Counted from the first letter of the stretch, positions 1 through 9,062 are shown. The stretch is DNA of 64,000 nt from Crocinitomicaceae bacterium (GCA_029249445.1 JAQWHI010000005.1:1-64000); one strand, 5' to 3'. Notes: a model not told the origin generated them from the sequence alone. A program made the numbers and translations.

Positions 1-70
1 TTTTTTTAAAAACTTTTTAAAATATTTTTTATCCTCCTGATTTACTAATGCCTATCGTTATAAGCGGGGG

Positions 71-100
71 CAAAGATACACACTCTATTCCTATTAACAA
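71..100 (-). promoter_or_regulatory. Bacteroidota-type promoter firing left out of the window
   Basis: On the minus strand a TTG (98-100) is followed after 19 bp by TATCTTTG (71-78). This matches the Bacteroidota primary-sigma consensus of a -33 TTG/TTTG and a -7 TAnnTTTG. Transcription would start near position 65 and run leftward, so the gene it serves lies outside the window. A G-rich stretch on the plus strand (65-70) and an AGGAGG-like sequence on the minus strand (about 33-39) lie in the presumed leader. The match is seen; promoter activity is inferred. Confidence 0.55.
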
Positions 101-180
101 GCAATACAAACAATGTTTTTTTTAAAATCAAATAAAAAAAAACATAACTGACTGTAAAAGAGAACATCCGAAGCAAAAAA

Positions 181-207
181 AAACCTCTTATGAGGTCTTT
201 TTTTTGT
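181..207 (-). terminator. Rho-independent terminator after the 70-aa gene
   Basis: A short stem (ACCTC / GAGGT around a TTAT loop) is flanked by A-runs on the left and a long T-run on the right, so it can act on both strands. It lies about 20 bp past the stop of the 70-aa minus-strand gene at 228-440 and most simply terminates that transcript. The stem is short, so strength is uncertain. Confidence 0.55.
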
Positions 208-227
208 TGTTTTAATAAACTTCAGGT

Positions 228-440
228 TTATTTTTTCTTGTTTTTTACTTTATCAAGCCACTTGTCACTCTTCATCTCTCCGAGCACGGTAACCTGCTTC
301 ATTCTTGAATAATCTTCCGCAGCAAGTAACATTTGTTCTTTGGTATCTCTACGAATCAAAATACCACCACTACCTTGGTTTTTTACTTCTATATAAAACC
401 CATCTTTCAATCTCGCCGGCTTAGTCGCTGGTCTTCCCAT
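228..440 (-). CDS. Small conserved hypothetical protein (70 aa)
   Basis: The product is small, basic and soluble. It opens with MGRPATKPARLKDGFYIEV, has a central IRRDTKEQM segment and ends in a Lys-rich tail (KNKKK). I recognise this as a small protein conserved across Flavobacteriales without an assigned function. The mix of Lys/Arg and the GRPATKPARL start suggest a nucleic-acid or ribosome association, but that is only an inference from charge. It is monocistronic, with a terminator at 181-207 and 200 bp of non-coding DNA upstream in which I see no strong promoter match. Confidence 0.7.
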   Translation of the reverse strand: MGRPATKPARLKDGFYIEVKNQGSGGILIRRDTKEQMLLAAEDYSRMKQVTVLGEMKSDKWLDKVKNKKK

Positions 441-640
441 AATTAATCTATGTTTTTAACTTTAATCGGTCAATATACAAAAGAAAGCAAGACTTCAAAG
501 GAAAATTATACATTTTTATGAATCCGAATAAATTACAACAAAATACAATTGATCTTATACTTTTTTCAAAGCGCCCCAAAAGCATAAATACAAAATATCT
601 ATGTCTAGAACCAATGAACTGACCTAAATACTCAGAACGG

Positions 641-1264
641 CTATTTTCTGATCGAATAACCAATTCCAGCAGAAAGTATTTCGCGGTTTACAACACGCCA
701 ATAGACTAACGTTGCAATCAATTGATTCACCTTATTCTTATTTAGATTGGACTTTCGAAACAACTTTGAAATTGTAATGGGTTGATGCTCTTCAATCAAT
801 TGAATCAAATTCATAACATCATCATCAAAAACCTCCGGGCGCTGATTCCCTTCTTTTTTAAATTTCCAAATGAGAATTTCTATTCGATTGACGAGTAAGG
901 TTTGATCTTCCAACCGATGATAAAACTTCCAATCTCCATTTTCATCTTTGGCTTTGTGCTTGGCATCAGCCACCGGAACATTCACTTCCAAAACAAGATA
1001 ATGGTCTTCCTTCCAAACTTTCGACTCGATATGTACGGGCGGATTGCAAAAAACACTTGCAGCACCATCAACCATATAAAATTCCTCTTCTGGATCACAA
1101 CCCACAACTTTACCACTATCCTTTACCCCTATCAACAACTTACCCCCTCTCGTATTAGCAAAAGCAGCAAGTGTACGTGCTATTTTCCTTTGGTCATCAA
1201 TTCGATATTTAAAATCCAAGCACAGACCTTCACCTTGCGCTATTATTCGTTTCAATTCAGACAT
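641..1264 (-). CDS. AlbA_2 (Schlafen-type) putative DNA-binding protein
   Basis: The 207-aa protein has an N-terminal AlbA_2 domain (about residues 10-120). Family hallmarks are EGLCLDFKYRI near the start, the AAFANTRGGKLLIGVKDSG segment (strand-helix-glycine turn) and a YHRLEDQTLLV strand. Residues 150-200 form a probable winged helix (ITISKLFRKSNLNKNKVNQL), so it looks like a small transcriptional regulator. Its start overlaps the end of aroE by 8 bp, making it the last gene of the rhodanese-DUF368-aroE operon. AlbA_2 proteins are diverse and the regulated target cannot be read from the sequence. Confidence 0.75.
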   Translation of the reverse strand: MSELKRIIAQGEGLCLDFKYRIDDQRKIARTLAAFANTRGGKLLIGVKDSGKVVGCDPEEEFYMVDGAASVFCNPPVHIESKVWKEDHYLVLEVNVPVADAKHKAKDENGDWKFYHRLEDQTLLVNRIEILIWKFKKEGNQRPEVFDDDVMNLIQLIEEHQPITISKLFRKSNLNKNKVNQLIATLVYWRVVNREILSAGIGYSIRK

Positions 1265-1997
1265 GTTGGGTCCATATTTGATATGACTTCATCGCTTGCT
1301 CCTTCAACATTGATTCTCCATTCAATATTAAAGCTCCCTTTTCCTCTGCCATTTTCAAAAACGTTGTCTTGACAGGATTATAAATTAAATCAACAATAAA
1401 ATGTTCTTCAGTCAAATACTCAAATGGAAATACTGGTGTATCTTCAATATTCGGATAGGTTCCCACCGGAGTTGTGTTCACAATCATTTTACAGGCGCTC
1501 ATCATATGGGCATTTACTTGCTCGTAGGAAAATTCAGATTCAGAAGCTGGACTACGCGAGATAAAAATAACATCTACACCCATTTTTTCTAATACATAAG
1601 CTACAGCTTTAGATGCTCCTCCTGTCCCAAGCACCATTGCTCGCTCGTGTTTGTTCGAAAAAAATGGTTTTATCGATTGGTGAAAACCAAACGCATCTGT
1701 ATTGTGTCCGATACATTTCCCATGTAAAATCTCGATAACATTTACCGCACCTATCTCCCGAGCATCAGAAGACAAATCATCTAAAAAGGGAAGAATCAAC
1801 TCTTTATAAGGTATCGTCACATTGAATCCATCAAAATTTGAAATCAGTGATTGAAAACTCTCCAACGATGAAAGTTCAATATTTTCGTAAGATGCATTTA
1901 TTTGATTCAACGAAAAATGATTCGTGAAAAAATCTTTTGAAAATGAATGATCAAGTTTCTTCCCTATTAATCCATAATTTCTCTTGACCTCATGCAT
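1257..1997 (-). CDS. aroE: Shikimate dehydrogenase
   Basis: AroE reduces 3-dehydroshikimate to shikimate with NADPH in aromatic amino-acid synthesis. The 246-aa protein shows the full signature. Substrate-binding serines are in HSFSK (S18, S20), the catalytic lysine is in NVTIPYKE (K65), NTDAFG holds the catalytic aspartate (D101), the nucleotide-binding loop is GTGGASK (about 124-130), and the C-terminal helix motif is NGESMLKEQAM. NTTPVGTYP is also conserved. The length is slightly below the E. coli enzyme (272 aa), as is usual in Bacteroidota. It is the third gene of a minus-strand operon, 16 bp after the DUF368 gene. Confidence 0.95.
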   Translation of the reverse strand: MHEVKRNYGLIGKKLDHSFSKDFFTNHFSLNQINASYENIELSSLESFQSLISNFDGFNVTIPYKELILPFLDDLSSDAREIGAVNVIEILHGKCIGHNTDAFGFHQSIKPFFSNKHERAMVLGTGGASKAVAYVLEKMGVDVIFISRSPASESEFSYEQVNAHMMSACKMIVNTTPVGTYPNIEDTPVFPFEYLTEEHFIVDLIYNPVKTTFLKMAEEKGALILNGESMLKEQAMKSYQIWTQHV

Positions 1998-2013
1998 CCT
2001 TCATCAACCTTTG

Positions 2014-2946
2014 TTAATAACTCTCTTTTGGCGCAAAACGATCAAGCAATACAATCAAAAGAACACCAGTCACTGTAAAAATTAATGCCATACAAACTTG
2101 AGGGTCCGATTCAAAACTACCTGGAAGGGAATTTGACATCATCCAATCTTCCTTGCCATCAGAATGAACAACTAAAGGAACATCTCCAACACGAACCTTC
2201 CAAGGCCAGACCTTATAAAGTGAACCAATCATGAAGCCCATCAAAAGTGCAATTGTGATTTCTTTATACTTTTCAAATAAAATTTTCAGTAAACGAGCAA
2301 ATGACATCAAACCGATCACACAACCAATTACAAATAAACCGATAAGAACGAAGTCGCTATCTTTCAATGCACTCAGTATAGTTTTGTAACTGCCAAGCAA
2401 AACCAAAATAAATGAACCAGAAATGCCAGGTAAGATCATTGCACAAATTGCTATGGCGCCACTGAGCACAATAAACCAATACGATTCAACACTAGCCACA
2501 CTATTAATTGTTGAGATATAAAAAGCAATTGTAGATCCAAAGATGAGAAAAATAATATTTCCGGCATTCCACTTAGCTATAGACTTACCAATCAGCCATA
2601 CACTTGCGATGATTAATCCAAAGAAAAAACTCCACAGCAACACGGGATAATTTTCAAGCAAGTGAACCACAAACTTCGCCAAGGAGATAATGCTTAGAAT
2701 AATACCTCCGAACAAAAACAAAAAAAAGGTTCCATTGATGTGTTTCCAAAAAGGCTTTACCCCCTCTTTCAAAAGAATTTTTAAAGCCCCTAGATTAATG
2801 GAATTCAAACTTTCAATCAGCTCTTGATATATACCCGTAATGAAAGCAATTGTGCCTCCAGAAACTCCAGGAACAACATCTGCAGCCCCCATAGCCATCC
2901 CCCGAAGAAAAAGCAATACTAACTGTGTAAGTGACCGTTCTCTCAT
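2014..2946 (-). CDS. DUF368 (PopT-type) undecaprenyl-phosphate translocase
   Basis: This is a 310-aa polytopic inner-membrane protein with about eight or nine hydrophobic segments. The two diagnostic DUF368 inverted-repeat motifs are present: ADVVPGVSGGTIAFITG near residue 25 and MILPGISGSFILVLLG near residue 170. DUF368 proteins have been shown in other bacteria to recycle the C55-P lipid carrier across the membrane (PopT), serving peptidoglycan and surface polysaccharide synthesis. Assigning that role here rests on family membership. The gene is 3 bp after the rhodanese gene and 16 bp before aroE, so all are probably cotranscribed, although no functional link is obvious. Confidence 0.85.
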   Translation of the reverse strand: MRERSLTQLVLLFLRGMAMGAADVVPGVSGGTIAFITGIYQELIESLNSINLGALKILLKEGVKPFWKHINGTFFLFLFGGIILSIISLAKFVVHLLENYPVLLWSFFFGLIIASVWLIGKSIAKWNAGNIIFLIFGSTIAFYISTINSVASVESYWFIVLSGAIAICAMILPGISGSFILVLLGSYKTILSALKDSDFVLIGLFVIGCVIGLMSFARLLKILFEKYKEITIALLMGFMIGSLYKVWPWKVRVGDVPLVVHSDGKEDWMMSNSLPGSFESDPQVCMALIFTVTGVLLIVLLDRFAPKESY

Positions 2947-2949
2947 TTG

Positions 2950-3267
2950 CTAATACGATTCAAGCGAGGAATCAACTTCTGTAATCCATGCTAAAATGCC
3001 TCCTTTTACTATTGAAACATGGCTAAAGTCAGCATCAGTTGCTAAAAAGTTAGCCACAGCTTCTGCGCGCTTACCTGAACGGCAAAGCACTGCTGTTTGG
3101 GCATTAGCATCAAGCTCATTTGCTCGAGCTGAAACCTCAGACATGGGTATATGAACCCCACCTATTTGACAAATATCAAGCTCGTATTGCTCGCGAATAT
3201 CCAATAAAGTAAAAGTAGCATTTGAGTCGAGTTGTTTCTTTAAATCTGCAGGGGTAATGTAATCCAT
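2950..3267 (-). CDS. Single-domain rhodanese-like protein
   Basis: This is a 105-aa single rhodanese domain without a signal peptide, hence cytoplasmic. The N-terminal LLDIREQYEL and IGGVHIPMSEV motifs and the active-site loop LCRSGKRA, with the persulfide-carrying cysteine at about residue 62, are intact. An active sulfurtransferase or sulfur carrier is therefore expected. The sulfur acceptor is unknown. It is the first gene of the operon with DUF368, aroE and the AlbA_2 protein; a TATCTTTG -7 box lies 20 bp upstream. Confidence 0.88.
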   Translation of the reverse strand: MDYITPADLKKQLDSNATFTLLDIREQYELDICQIGGVHIPMSEVSARANELDANAQTAVLCRSGKRAEAVANFLATDADFSHVSIVKGGILAWITEVDSSLESY

Positions 3268-3286
3268 GATTTGTTGTTTGTTATGA

Positions 3287-3294
3287 CAAAGATA
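3287..3294 (-). promoter_or_regulatory. -7 box for the rhodanese operon
   Basis: A perfect Bacteroidota -7 element (TATCTTTG on the minus strand) lies 20 bp before the rhodanese start codon. I find no TTG at the expected 19-23 bp further upstream, so only half the promoter is supported. Confidence 0.4.
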
Positions 3295-3565
3295 GAAAAG
3301 AAAAATTTGAATTTAATTCTTATGGCCATTTCAAATATTCTATCAATATTTCCACCTCTACAATCGACTCGTAAACTTATTATTCATTCTATATTTAAGC
3401 TGACAATATGGAACTCAGTTATTGAAAATTAAGAACATAATTCATTTTACGATTATCAAACTTACAGTGCCCAAACGTTGGAGCTGCAAAATAATAAAAT
3501 ATGATACATTCAATTTACCACCTTTAGGCAAATACAGATTCAATTAGGATATGTAAATTTGTACA

Positions 3566-4480
3566 ATGTCAAAAAACAAAGCGTGGATAAATGCAATGCG
3601 ATTGAGAACATTACCTCTCTCTCTATCCGGGATAATTGTAGGTTCGGCTCTTGCATACTACAACGATAAATGGGATACCATAATTTTTTCACTCGCACTA
3701 CTTACCACTATTTTATTCCAAGTATTATCAAACTTAGCAAATGACCTAGGAGATACTATAAAAGGAACCGATAATGAACATCGTGTGGGACCAGAACGTG
3801 CTGTGCAATCTGGAGTAATATCTCAACAAGAAATGAAAAAAGCCGTTGCAATTAACTCAATTCTTTGTGTACTTTCCTCAAGTACCTTGATTTATTTTGG
3901 TGCAAGAAATATGACGATTGAAATGACTTTATTCTACAGTATCCTTGCCCTTTTGTGTATCCTGGCCGCTATTACTTATACGATTGGAAAGAAAGCCTAC
4001 GGGTACCACGGTATGGGAGATATTATGGTTTTCATTTTCTTCGGAGCAGTAAGTGTTTTGGGAGTATTCTCTTTGTATTCCAAATTTTTCGACTATGAAA
4101 ATATTTTACCGGCTATAAGTATCGGACTATTAAGTGTTGCAGTGTTAAATCTAAACAATATGCGCGACTATGTAAATGATAAGAATTTAGGTAAAAATAC
4201 CATCGCCGTCAAAATAGGACCCAATCAGGCGAAACTGTACCATGTACTGCTTATACTGCTTGCACTGGCCTCTTTCGCTCAATTCATCAACCTACTCAAC
4301 GAACCTATACTATTTCTCACTCTTACACCGGGAATTTTTCTTCTTTTCCATCTAAGAAAAGTAATGCAAATAACACAACCTCGTAATTTCGATCCTGAAT
4401 TGAAAAAAGTCGCATTATCCACATTCGCAATTTCTCTACTATTTTTTCTTTTGATAATTTACTCAGGATTATATGACTGA
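3566..4480 (+). CDS. menA: 1,4-dihydroxy-2-naphthoate polyprenyltransferase
   Basis: MenA is an integral membrane UbiA-family enzyme that prenylates 1,4-dihydroxy-2-naphthoate to demethylmenaquinone. The 304-aa protein has about eight transmembrane segments. The first Asp-rich motif is at residues 59-63 (NDLGD, within NLANDLGDTIKGTDN), the second is NNMRDYVNDKNLGKNT, and the N-terminal RLRTLPLSLSG is typical of MenA. It overlaps menC by 8 bp, so the two are translationally coupled. A TAAATTTG box ends only 5 bp before the ATG, which would give an almost leaderless message if used. Menaquinone is the acceptor for the Na+-NQR encoded later in this window. Confidence 0.93.
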   Translation: MSKNKAWINAMRLRTLPLSLSGIIVGSALAYYNDKWDTIIFSLALLTTILFQVLSNLANDLGDTIKGTDNEHRVGPERAVQSGVISQQEMKKAVAINSILCVLSSSTLIYFGARNMTIEMTLFYSILALLCILAAITYTIGKKAYGYHGMGDIMVFIFFGAVSVLGVFSLYSKFFDYENILPAISIGLLSVAVLNLNNMRDYVNDKNLGKNTIAVKIGPNQAKLYHVLLILLALASFAQFINLLNEPILFLTLTPGIFLLFHLRKVMQITQPRNFDPELKKVALSTFAISLLFFLLIIYSGLYD

Positions 4481-5489
4481 TTTAAAAGCCAAGTTCGAAA
4501 AGAAAATCTTTGATTTTAAACAACCTAGTGGCACAAGTCGGGGGGTTTTGACTAAAAAACACGCATGGTTTATCACTGTCTGGAACGACCGAGACCCCAG
4601 AATACGAGGGATCGGAGAGTGCAGCATTATCCCTGGATTATCGCCAGACTTTGAGAGTTTTGAATCCTATGAGCGAAAGTTAAATTCCGTCTGCAATCAA
4701 TTAAATCAGGATTTGATTGATTGGCCCTCTATTCGATTTGGGGTTGAAACTGCAATTCTAGATTTAGAAAATGGAGGTACAAGAACCTATTTTGATAATG
4801 CATTCGCCAAAGGAAATCGAAAAATACCAATCAATGGGCTGATATGGATGGGCGATAAAGCATTTATGCACAAGCAAATTGAAGATAAGATTGCAGAGGG
4901 ATTCACAACAATCAAAATGAAAATAGGTGCAATTGATTTTAACACTGAAATTGAATTACTTCAGGAGATTAGAAGACGTTACAGCAAAGATGAAATGTCG
5001 CTGCGGGTCGACGCAAATGGTGCATTCAGCGTTGAGGAAGCTTCGGAAAAACTGGAACGTTTGTTCGATTTAGAAATTCATTCAATTGAGCAACCGATTG
5101 CACCAGGTCAGTCCTATGAAATGGCGAAACTCTGTGCACAATCGGAGCTAGATATCGCCTTGGATGAAGAACTTATCGGGGTCAATGACCCCGATAAAAA
5201 GAACGCATTATTGACTGCTATCAAACCGCAATACATTATTCTTAAGCCAAGTTTACATGGAGGGATTCTTGGCACTAGAGAATGGATTGAAATTGCAGAA
5301 AAAAAACAAATTCAATGGTGGATTACTTCAGCTCTTGAATCAAACATTGGACTCAAAGCAATTTGTGAATTGACGGCAGAATACAAAAATAAATTGCCAC
5401 AGGGGTTGGGAACCGGAAGTCTGTACTTAAACAATGTTCCGAGTCCATTACATGTTCAGAATGGACACATTCATATCCGAAACAAATAA
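4473..5489 (+). CDS. menC: o-Succinylbenzoate synthase
   Basis: MenC dehydrates SHCHC to o-succinylbenzoate in menaquinone synthesis. The 338-aa protein is an enolase-superfamily member with all catalytic residues visible: the KMK pair (K148, K150), metal ligands in LRVDANGAF (D180), SIEQPI (E206) and ALDEEL (D231), and the lysine in ILKPSLHGG (K258). Dipeptide epimerases share this fold, but overlap with menA decides for MenC. Its stop is 8 bp from the convergent tex stop, with no visible terminator between. Confidence 0.92.
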   Translation: MTDLKAKFEKKIFDFKQPSGTSRGVLTKKHAWFITVWNDRDPRIRGIGECSIIPGLSPDFESFESYERKLNSVCNQLNQDLIDWPSIRFGVETAILDLENGGTRTYFDNAFAKGNRKIPINGLIWMGDKAFMHKQIEDKIAEGFTTIKMKIGAIDFNTEIELLQEIRRRYSKDEMSLRVDANGAFSVEEASEKLERLFDLEIHSIEQPIAPGQSYEMAKLCAQSELDIALDEELIGVNDPDKKNALLTAIKPQYIILKPSLHGGILGTREWIEIAEKKQIQWWITSALESNIGLKAICELTAEYKNKLPQGLGTGSLYLNNVPSPLHVQNGHIHIRNK

Positions 5490-5497
5490 CCCGTTGC

Positions 5498-7606
5498 TTA
5501 TTTTAGTGGTTTCATCCCTATTCGTTTTCTACTTATGTCAATCTCTATGATTTCAACTTCTACATGTTCATGAAGTGAAATGAATTTTGAGGGATCTTCA
5601 ACGTATTCATCCGAAAGATTGGACTTATGAATCAATCCATTTTCTTTTATCCCAATATTTACAAAGGCTCCAAAATTTGTAACATTGGTAACCAAGCCAC
5701 TCAAAACCATTCCGGGTTTTAAATCTACTATCGATTTGACCCGATGATCAAATTCAAGCACCTTTGCTTTTTTTCTTGGATCACGCCCCGGCTTTTTCAA
5801 TTCAGTAATTATATCCGAAAATGTATAGGAATCAATTTCCGGATAATCACTTTTTTTAAGTTCATCAAGTACTTTTGAATTACCAATTAGCTCACCCAAA
5901 GCAATTACTTGTTGCTTCGCTATTTGATTCACGTATTTATAACTCTCTGGGTGCACAGATGAATTGTCAAGAGGGTTTTTACCATTTCGAATCCGAATGA
6001 ATCCAGCAGCTTGCTCGAATGCTTTGTCTCCTAGGCGTTTGACTTTCCTCAACTCACTTCGCGAGTTGATACGTCCATTTTCGTCACGATATCTAATGAT
6101 GTTTTCAGCAATAGACATGCTCAAACCAGACACATAACTCAATAAATAAGACGATGCCGTATTTACGTCCACACCTACAGCATTAACACTAGAAACAACA
6201 ACATCATCAAGTGCATCTTTGAGTAAGTTCTGATTTACCTCATGCTGGTACTGTCCAACTCCGACCGATTTTGGATCAATCTTTACAAGCTCAGCAAGCG
6301 GATCCATCAGCCGACGCCCAATCGAAACTGCCCCTCGCACCGTGACGTCATAATTTGGAAATTCCTTTCTTGCAATTGAGCTCGCCGAATAAATTGAAGC
6401 TCCGTCCTCACGAACAATAAAGACTTCCAAGTCTCTATCAAAACGAATACTTTTAATCAACTGCTCCGTTTCACGCCCCGCCGTTCCATCTCCAATTGCA
6501 ATTGCGCCAATTTTATACGCTTGAACCATTTGTGCAATTTTTGATCTCGCCTTTGAAATCTCTTTTTGCGGCGAATGGGGATATATTGTTGCATTTGTAA
6601 GAAGTCCTCCAACCTCATCAATACAAACAACTTTACATCCTGTTCTGAATCCGGGATCAATTGCCAAGATTCTTTTGGCTCCAAATGGAGGTGCTAAAAG
6701 AAGTTGTCTAAGATTTTTTGTAAAAACACCTATCGCCTCTTTGTCTGCTCTGTCTTTTGTGCGATTAAGAATCTCGTTTTCTAATGATAGACGAAGCAAC
6801 CTTTTGTAGGCATCCCTTGCAGCATCTGCTACAATTATTGAGCTTTCATCTTGTCCTTTTACAAAAAATCGATTAAGAATATGGATTGCCTCTTGGTCAT
6901 CAGGTCTTGCCTTAATGGATAACAACCCTTCTCGCTCTGCGCGATACAAAGCTAAAAATCGGTGGGAAGCACAACGATCCAAACGTTCCGAAAAATCAAA
7001 GTAATCTCGATACTTTTCTGCTAAGGGTGCTTTTCCTTTTACCAGTTTTGAATGAAGAATAGAACGCCTATCAAACAATTTACGCAATCGATCGCGAAGA
7101 TTCGCATTTTCATTCATCCACTCCGCCATAATATCTTTAGCACCATCAATGGCATCAACAAGCGCTAAGCCATTAGTTAAAAATCGCTGTGCCATACCTT
7201 CGGGAGAGCCTCCGCGTTGAGACATAATCATTTTTGCCAATGGTTCCAACCCCTTTTTCCTTGCTCGCTCTCCGCGTGTCTCGCGTTTTTGCTTGAAGGG
7301 TAAATATAAATCCTCAAGTTTTACTGAATCAAAACAACTTTCTATCGCTTGTTTCAATTCATAACTTAGATTACCTTGCGAATCAATAGCACTCAGTATT
7401 GATTTCTGACGGGTGCAGACTGCGTCGTATTTTTTTACAAGATCACGAACATGAGAAATTTCGACCTCGTCAAGTCCACCGCTAATTTCTTTCCTATATC
7501 GTGCAATAAAGGGAACCGTTGCCCCATCATTGAGAAGTTTGATTGTACTGCTGACCGCCTTCTCTTTGAGTCCAGAATATTTTCGAACAAAGTCATTTTT
7601 ATGCAT
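5498..7606 (-). CDS. tex: Tex-family S1 RNA-binding protein
   Basis: Tex is a highly conserved nucleic-acid-binding protein associated with transcription elongation; its exact role is unsettled. Domain order in the 702 aa is: helical Tex N-terminal region (1-190, with VPFIARYRKEISGGLDE), YqgF/RNase H-like domain (about 310-440, AIDPGFRTGCKVVCI), helix-hairpin-helix region (about 475-550, VGVDVNTASSYLLSYVSGL), and a C-terminal S1 domain (about 628-702, VTNFGAFVNIGIKENGLIH). It is somewhat shorter than E. coli Tex but complete. It is a single gene, divergent from the cytochrome-like lipoprotein. Confidence 0.95.
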   Translation of the reverse strand: MHKNDFVRKYSGLKEKAVSSTIKLLNDGATVPFIARYRKEISGGLDEVEISHVRDLVKKYDAVCTRQKSILSAIDSQGNLSYELKQAIESCFDSVKLEDLYLPFKQKRETRGERARKKGLEPLAKMIMSQRGGSPEGMAQRFLTNGLALVDAIDGAKDIMAEWMNENANLRDRLRKLFDRRSILHSKLVKGKAPLAEKYRDYFDFSERLDRCASHRFLALYRAEREGLLSIKARPDDQEAIHILNRFFVKGQDESSIIVADAARDAYKRLLRLSLENEILNRTKDRADKEAIGVFTKNLRQLLLAPPFGAKRILAIDPGFRTGCKVVCIDEVGGLLTNATIYPHSPQKEISKARSKIAQMVQAYKIGAIAIGDGTAGRETEQLIKSIRFDRDLEVFIVREDGASIYSASSIARKEFPNYDVTVRGAVSIGRRLMDPLAELVKIDPKSVGVGQYQHEVNQNLLKDALDDVVVSSVNAVGVDVNTASSYLLSYVSGLSMSIAENIIRYRDENGRINSRSELRKVKRLGDKAFEQAAGFIRIRNGKNPLDNSSVHPESYKYVNQIAKQQVIALGELIGNSKVLDELKKSDYPEIDSYTFSDIITELKKPGRDPRKKAKVLEFDHRVKSIVDLKPGMVLSGLVTNVTNFGAFVNIGIKENGLIHKSNLSDEYVEDPSKFISLHEHVEVEIIEIDISRKRIGMKPLK

Positions 7607-7697
7607 GATGTAAATATAATTTTGTCGTTCTGAATTAGCAATAAATTAATGAATGATATTGACCTTTTATGTATCTTCCCACTGTAATTCGTCATTT

Positions 7698-8009
7698 ATG
7701 AAAAAATATTTATTCGGTTTCATCCTCGCAATAGGAGTTGTGGCCTGTGCGCCAAAACTAACTGAAACAAATCAAGAGATAGTTGAAGCAAAGGAAAAAC
7801 CAGCTGAAGTTAGTATGTCGACTGATGCCATTGAAGGAAAGAAAGTTTATGCTAAAAAATGTTCAAGTTGTCATGAAATCAAAGTTATTGATAACTACAC
7901 GGCAAAGCAATGGGCAGGAATTTTACCTGACATGTCTGAAAAAGCAAACCTCAACGAGACTTCATCACGGCAAGTGGCAAGCTACGTTAACTGGGAATTA
8001 AAACATTAA
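7698..8009 (+). CDS. Cytochrome c-like lipoprotein
   Basis: From the ATG at 7698 the product is 103 aa. A lipoprotein signal ends in GVVACAPK (cleavage before Cys18), then comes a Lys/Glu-rich linker and one c-type heme site CSSCH with a downstream methionine in ILPDMSEKA as candidate axial ligand. It would be membrane-anchored and face the periplasm or surface as a small electron carrier. An ATG at 7653 in the same frame would add 15 residues before the signal and is rejected. Its TAA touches the ATG of the CoA-transferase gene, so the pair is translationally coupled. Confidence 0.85.
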   Translation: MKKYLFGFILAIGVVACAPKLTETNQEIVEAKEKPAEVSMSTDAIEGKKVYAKKCSSCHEIKVIDNYTAKQWAGILPDMSEKANLNETSSRQVASYVNWELKH

Positions 8010-9062
8010 ATGCTTAAAGGGTTAAAAATAATTGATGCGAGCTCTGTTCTTGCAGGTCCCAGCGTTGCTACCTATTTTGCAGAATTAGGTGCACATGTCA
8101 CAAAGATAGAGCATCCTAATCATTCTGATGTAACAAGAAGTTGGAAACTGCCAAAAGAAGACAAAAACAGTCCAATATCTGCCTACTTTTCAAGTGTCAA
8201 TTATGGTAAGTCGTATATAGAACTGGACCTGAAATCAAATGAAGGTAATTTCAAATTTATAGAACTTATTTCGGAAGCTGATATACTCATCATGAATTTC
8301 AAATCCCAAGACTATAAGAAGTTCAACATTGAAGACCATCAACTTTTAGAGTTCAATCCTCGCTTAGTAATTGGAAAAATTAATGGTTACGGTGAAGACA
8401 GCGATCGCGTTGCATATGATTTGATCTTGCAAGCAGAATCAGGGTTTATGTCTATGAACGGATCACCAGAAGGACTTCCAACAAAAATGCCCGTGGCCTT
8501 AATTGATGTATTGTCCGCCCATCATTTAAAAGAAGCAATCCTATTGGCATTGTACGCTCGTGAAAGAAATGGTAAAGGAAGTTCAGTAAGCGTTTCACTA
8601 TATGATGCTGCAGTCAGCAGCCTTACAAATCAAGCGTCGAACTACTTAATGGAACAACACATACCTCAAAGAATTGGAAGTTTACATCCAAACATTGCTC
8701 CGTATGGAGAGCTATTCAGAACAAAAGATCAAGCTACGATAACATTCGCAATAGGTTCAGATAGGCATTTTGAAAAACTGTGCGAGACAATTGGACTTGA
8801 AGAGCTGCCAAAATCTGAAAAATTTCATTCGAATCAACAGCGTATTATTCACCGCAATGAACTTCAAAAAATCATTGAAAAAAAAACTTCTCAACTGCTC
8901 GCGAAAGAATTACTTCAGCAATTGGCATATAAAAATGTTCCTGCAGGAAAAATTAAAACTATAGAAGAAGTTTTTGAAGACGAGAAAGCCAAAGAATTAA
9001 TACTTGAAGAAACCATAAACGGAAAATTAACTCGAAGGGTTAAGTCGAAAATTTTTAAATAA
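8010..9062 (+). CDS. Class III CoA transferase (CaiB/BaiF family)
   Basis: The 350-aa protein belongs to the CaiB/BaiF family, which moves CoA between carboxylic acids or, in the alpha-methylacyl-CoA racemase branch, epimerises acyl-CoAs. The N-terminal signature is KIIDASSVLAGPSVATYFAE followed by GAHVTKIEHP. The conserved aspartate is in AYDLILQAESGFMSMNG. At about 350 aa it is nearer the racemase-like and short-transferase branch than the 400-aa formyl-CoA transferases. It starts directly at the stop of the cytochrome gene and ends directly at the GNAT start. The substrate cannot be inferred. Confidence 0.85.
   Translation: MLKGLKIIDASSVLAGPSVATYFAELGAHVTKIEHPNHSDVTRSWKLPKEDKNSPISAYFSSVNYGKSYIELDLKSNEGNFKFIELISEADILIMNFKSQDYKKFNIEDHQLLEFNPRLVIGKINGYGEDSDRVAYDLILQAESGFMSMNGSPEGLPTKMPVALIDVLSAHHLKEAILLALYARERNGKGSSVSVSLYDAAVSSLTNQASNYLMEQHIPQRIGSLHPNIAPYGELFRTKDQATITFAIGSDRHFEKLCETIGLEELPKSEKFHSNQQRIIHRNELQKIIEKKTSQLLAKELLQQLAYKNVPAGKIKTIEEVFEDEKAKELILEETINGKLTRRVKSKIFK

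Noticed and set aside
448-663. 71-codon open frame on the minus strand between the 70-aa gene and the AlbA_2 gene
   Set aside because: Composition is not protein-like (many Phe, Cys, Arg without pattern), no recognisable motif, and it overlaps the end of the AlbA_2 gene; treated as spacer.
902-1372. 156-codon plus-strand frame
   Set aside because: Lies opposite the AlbA_2 gene and aroE, both with clear family motifs; an antisense shadow.
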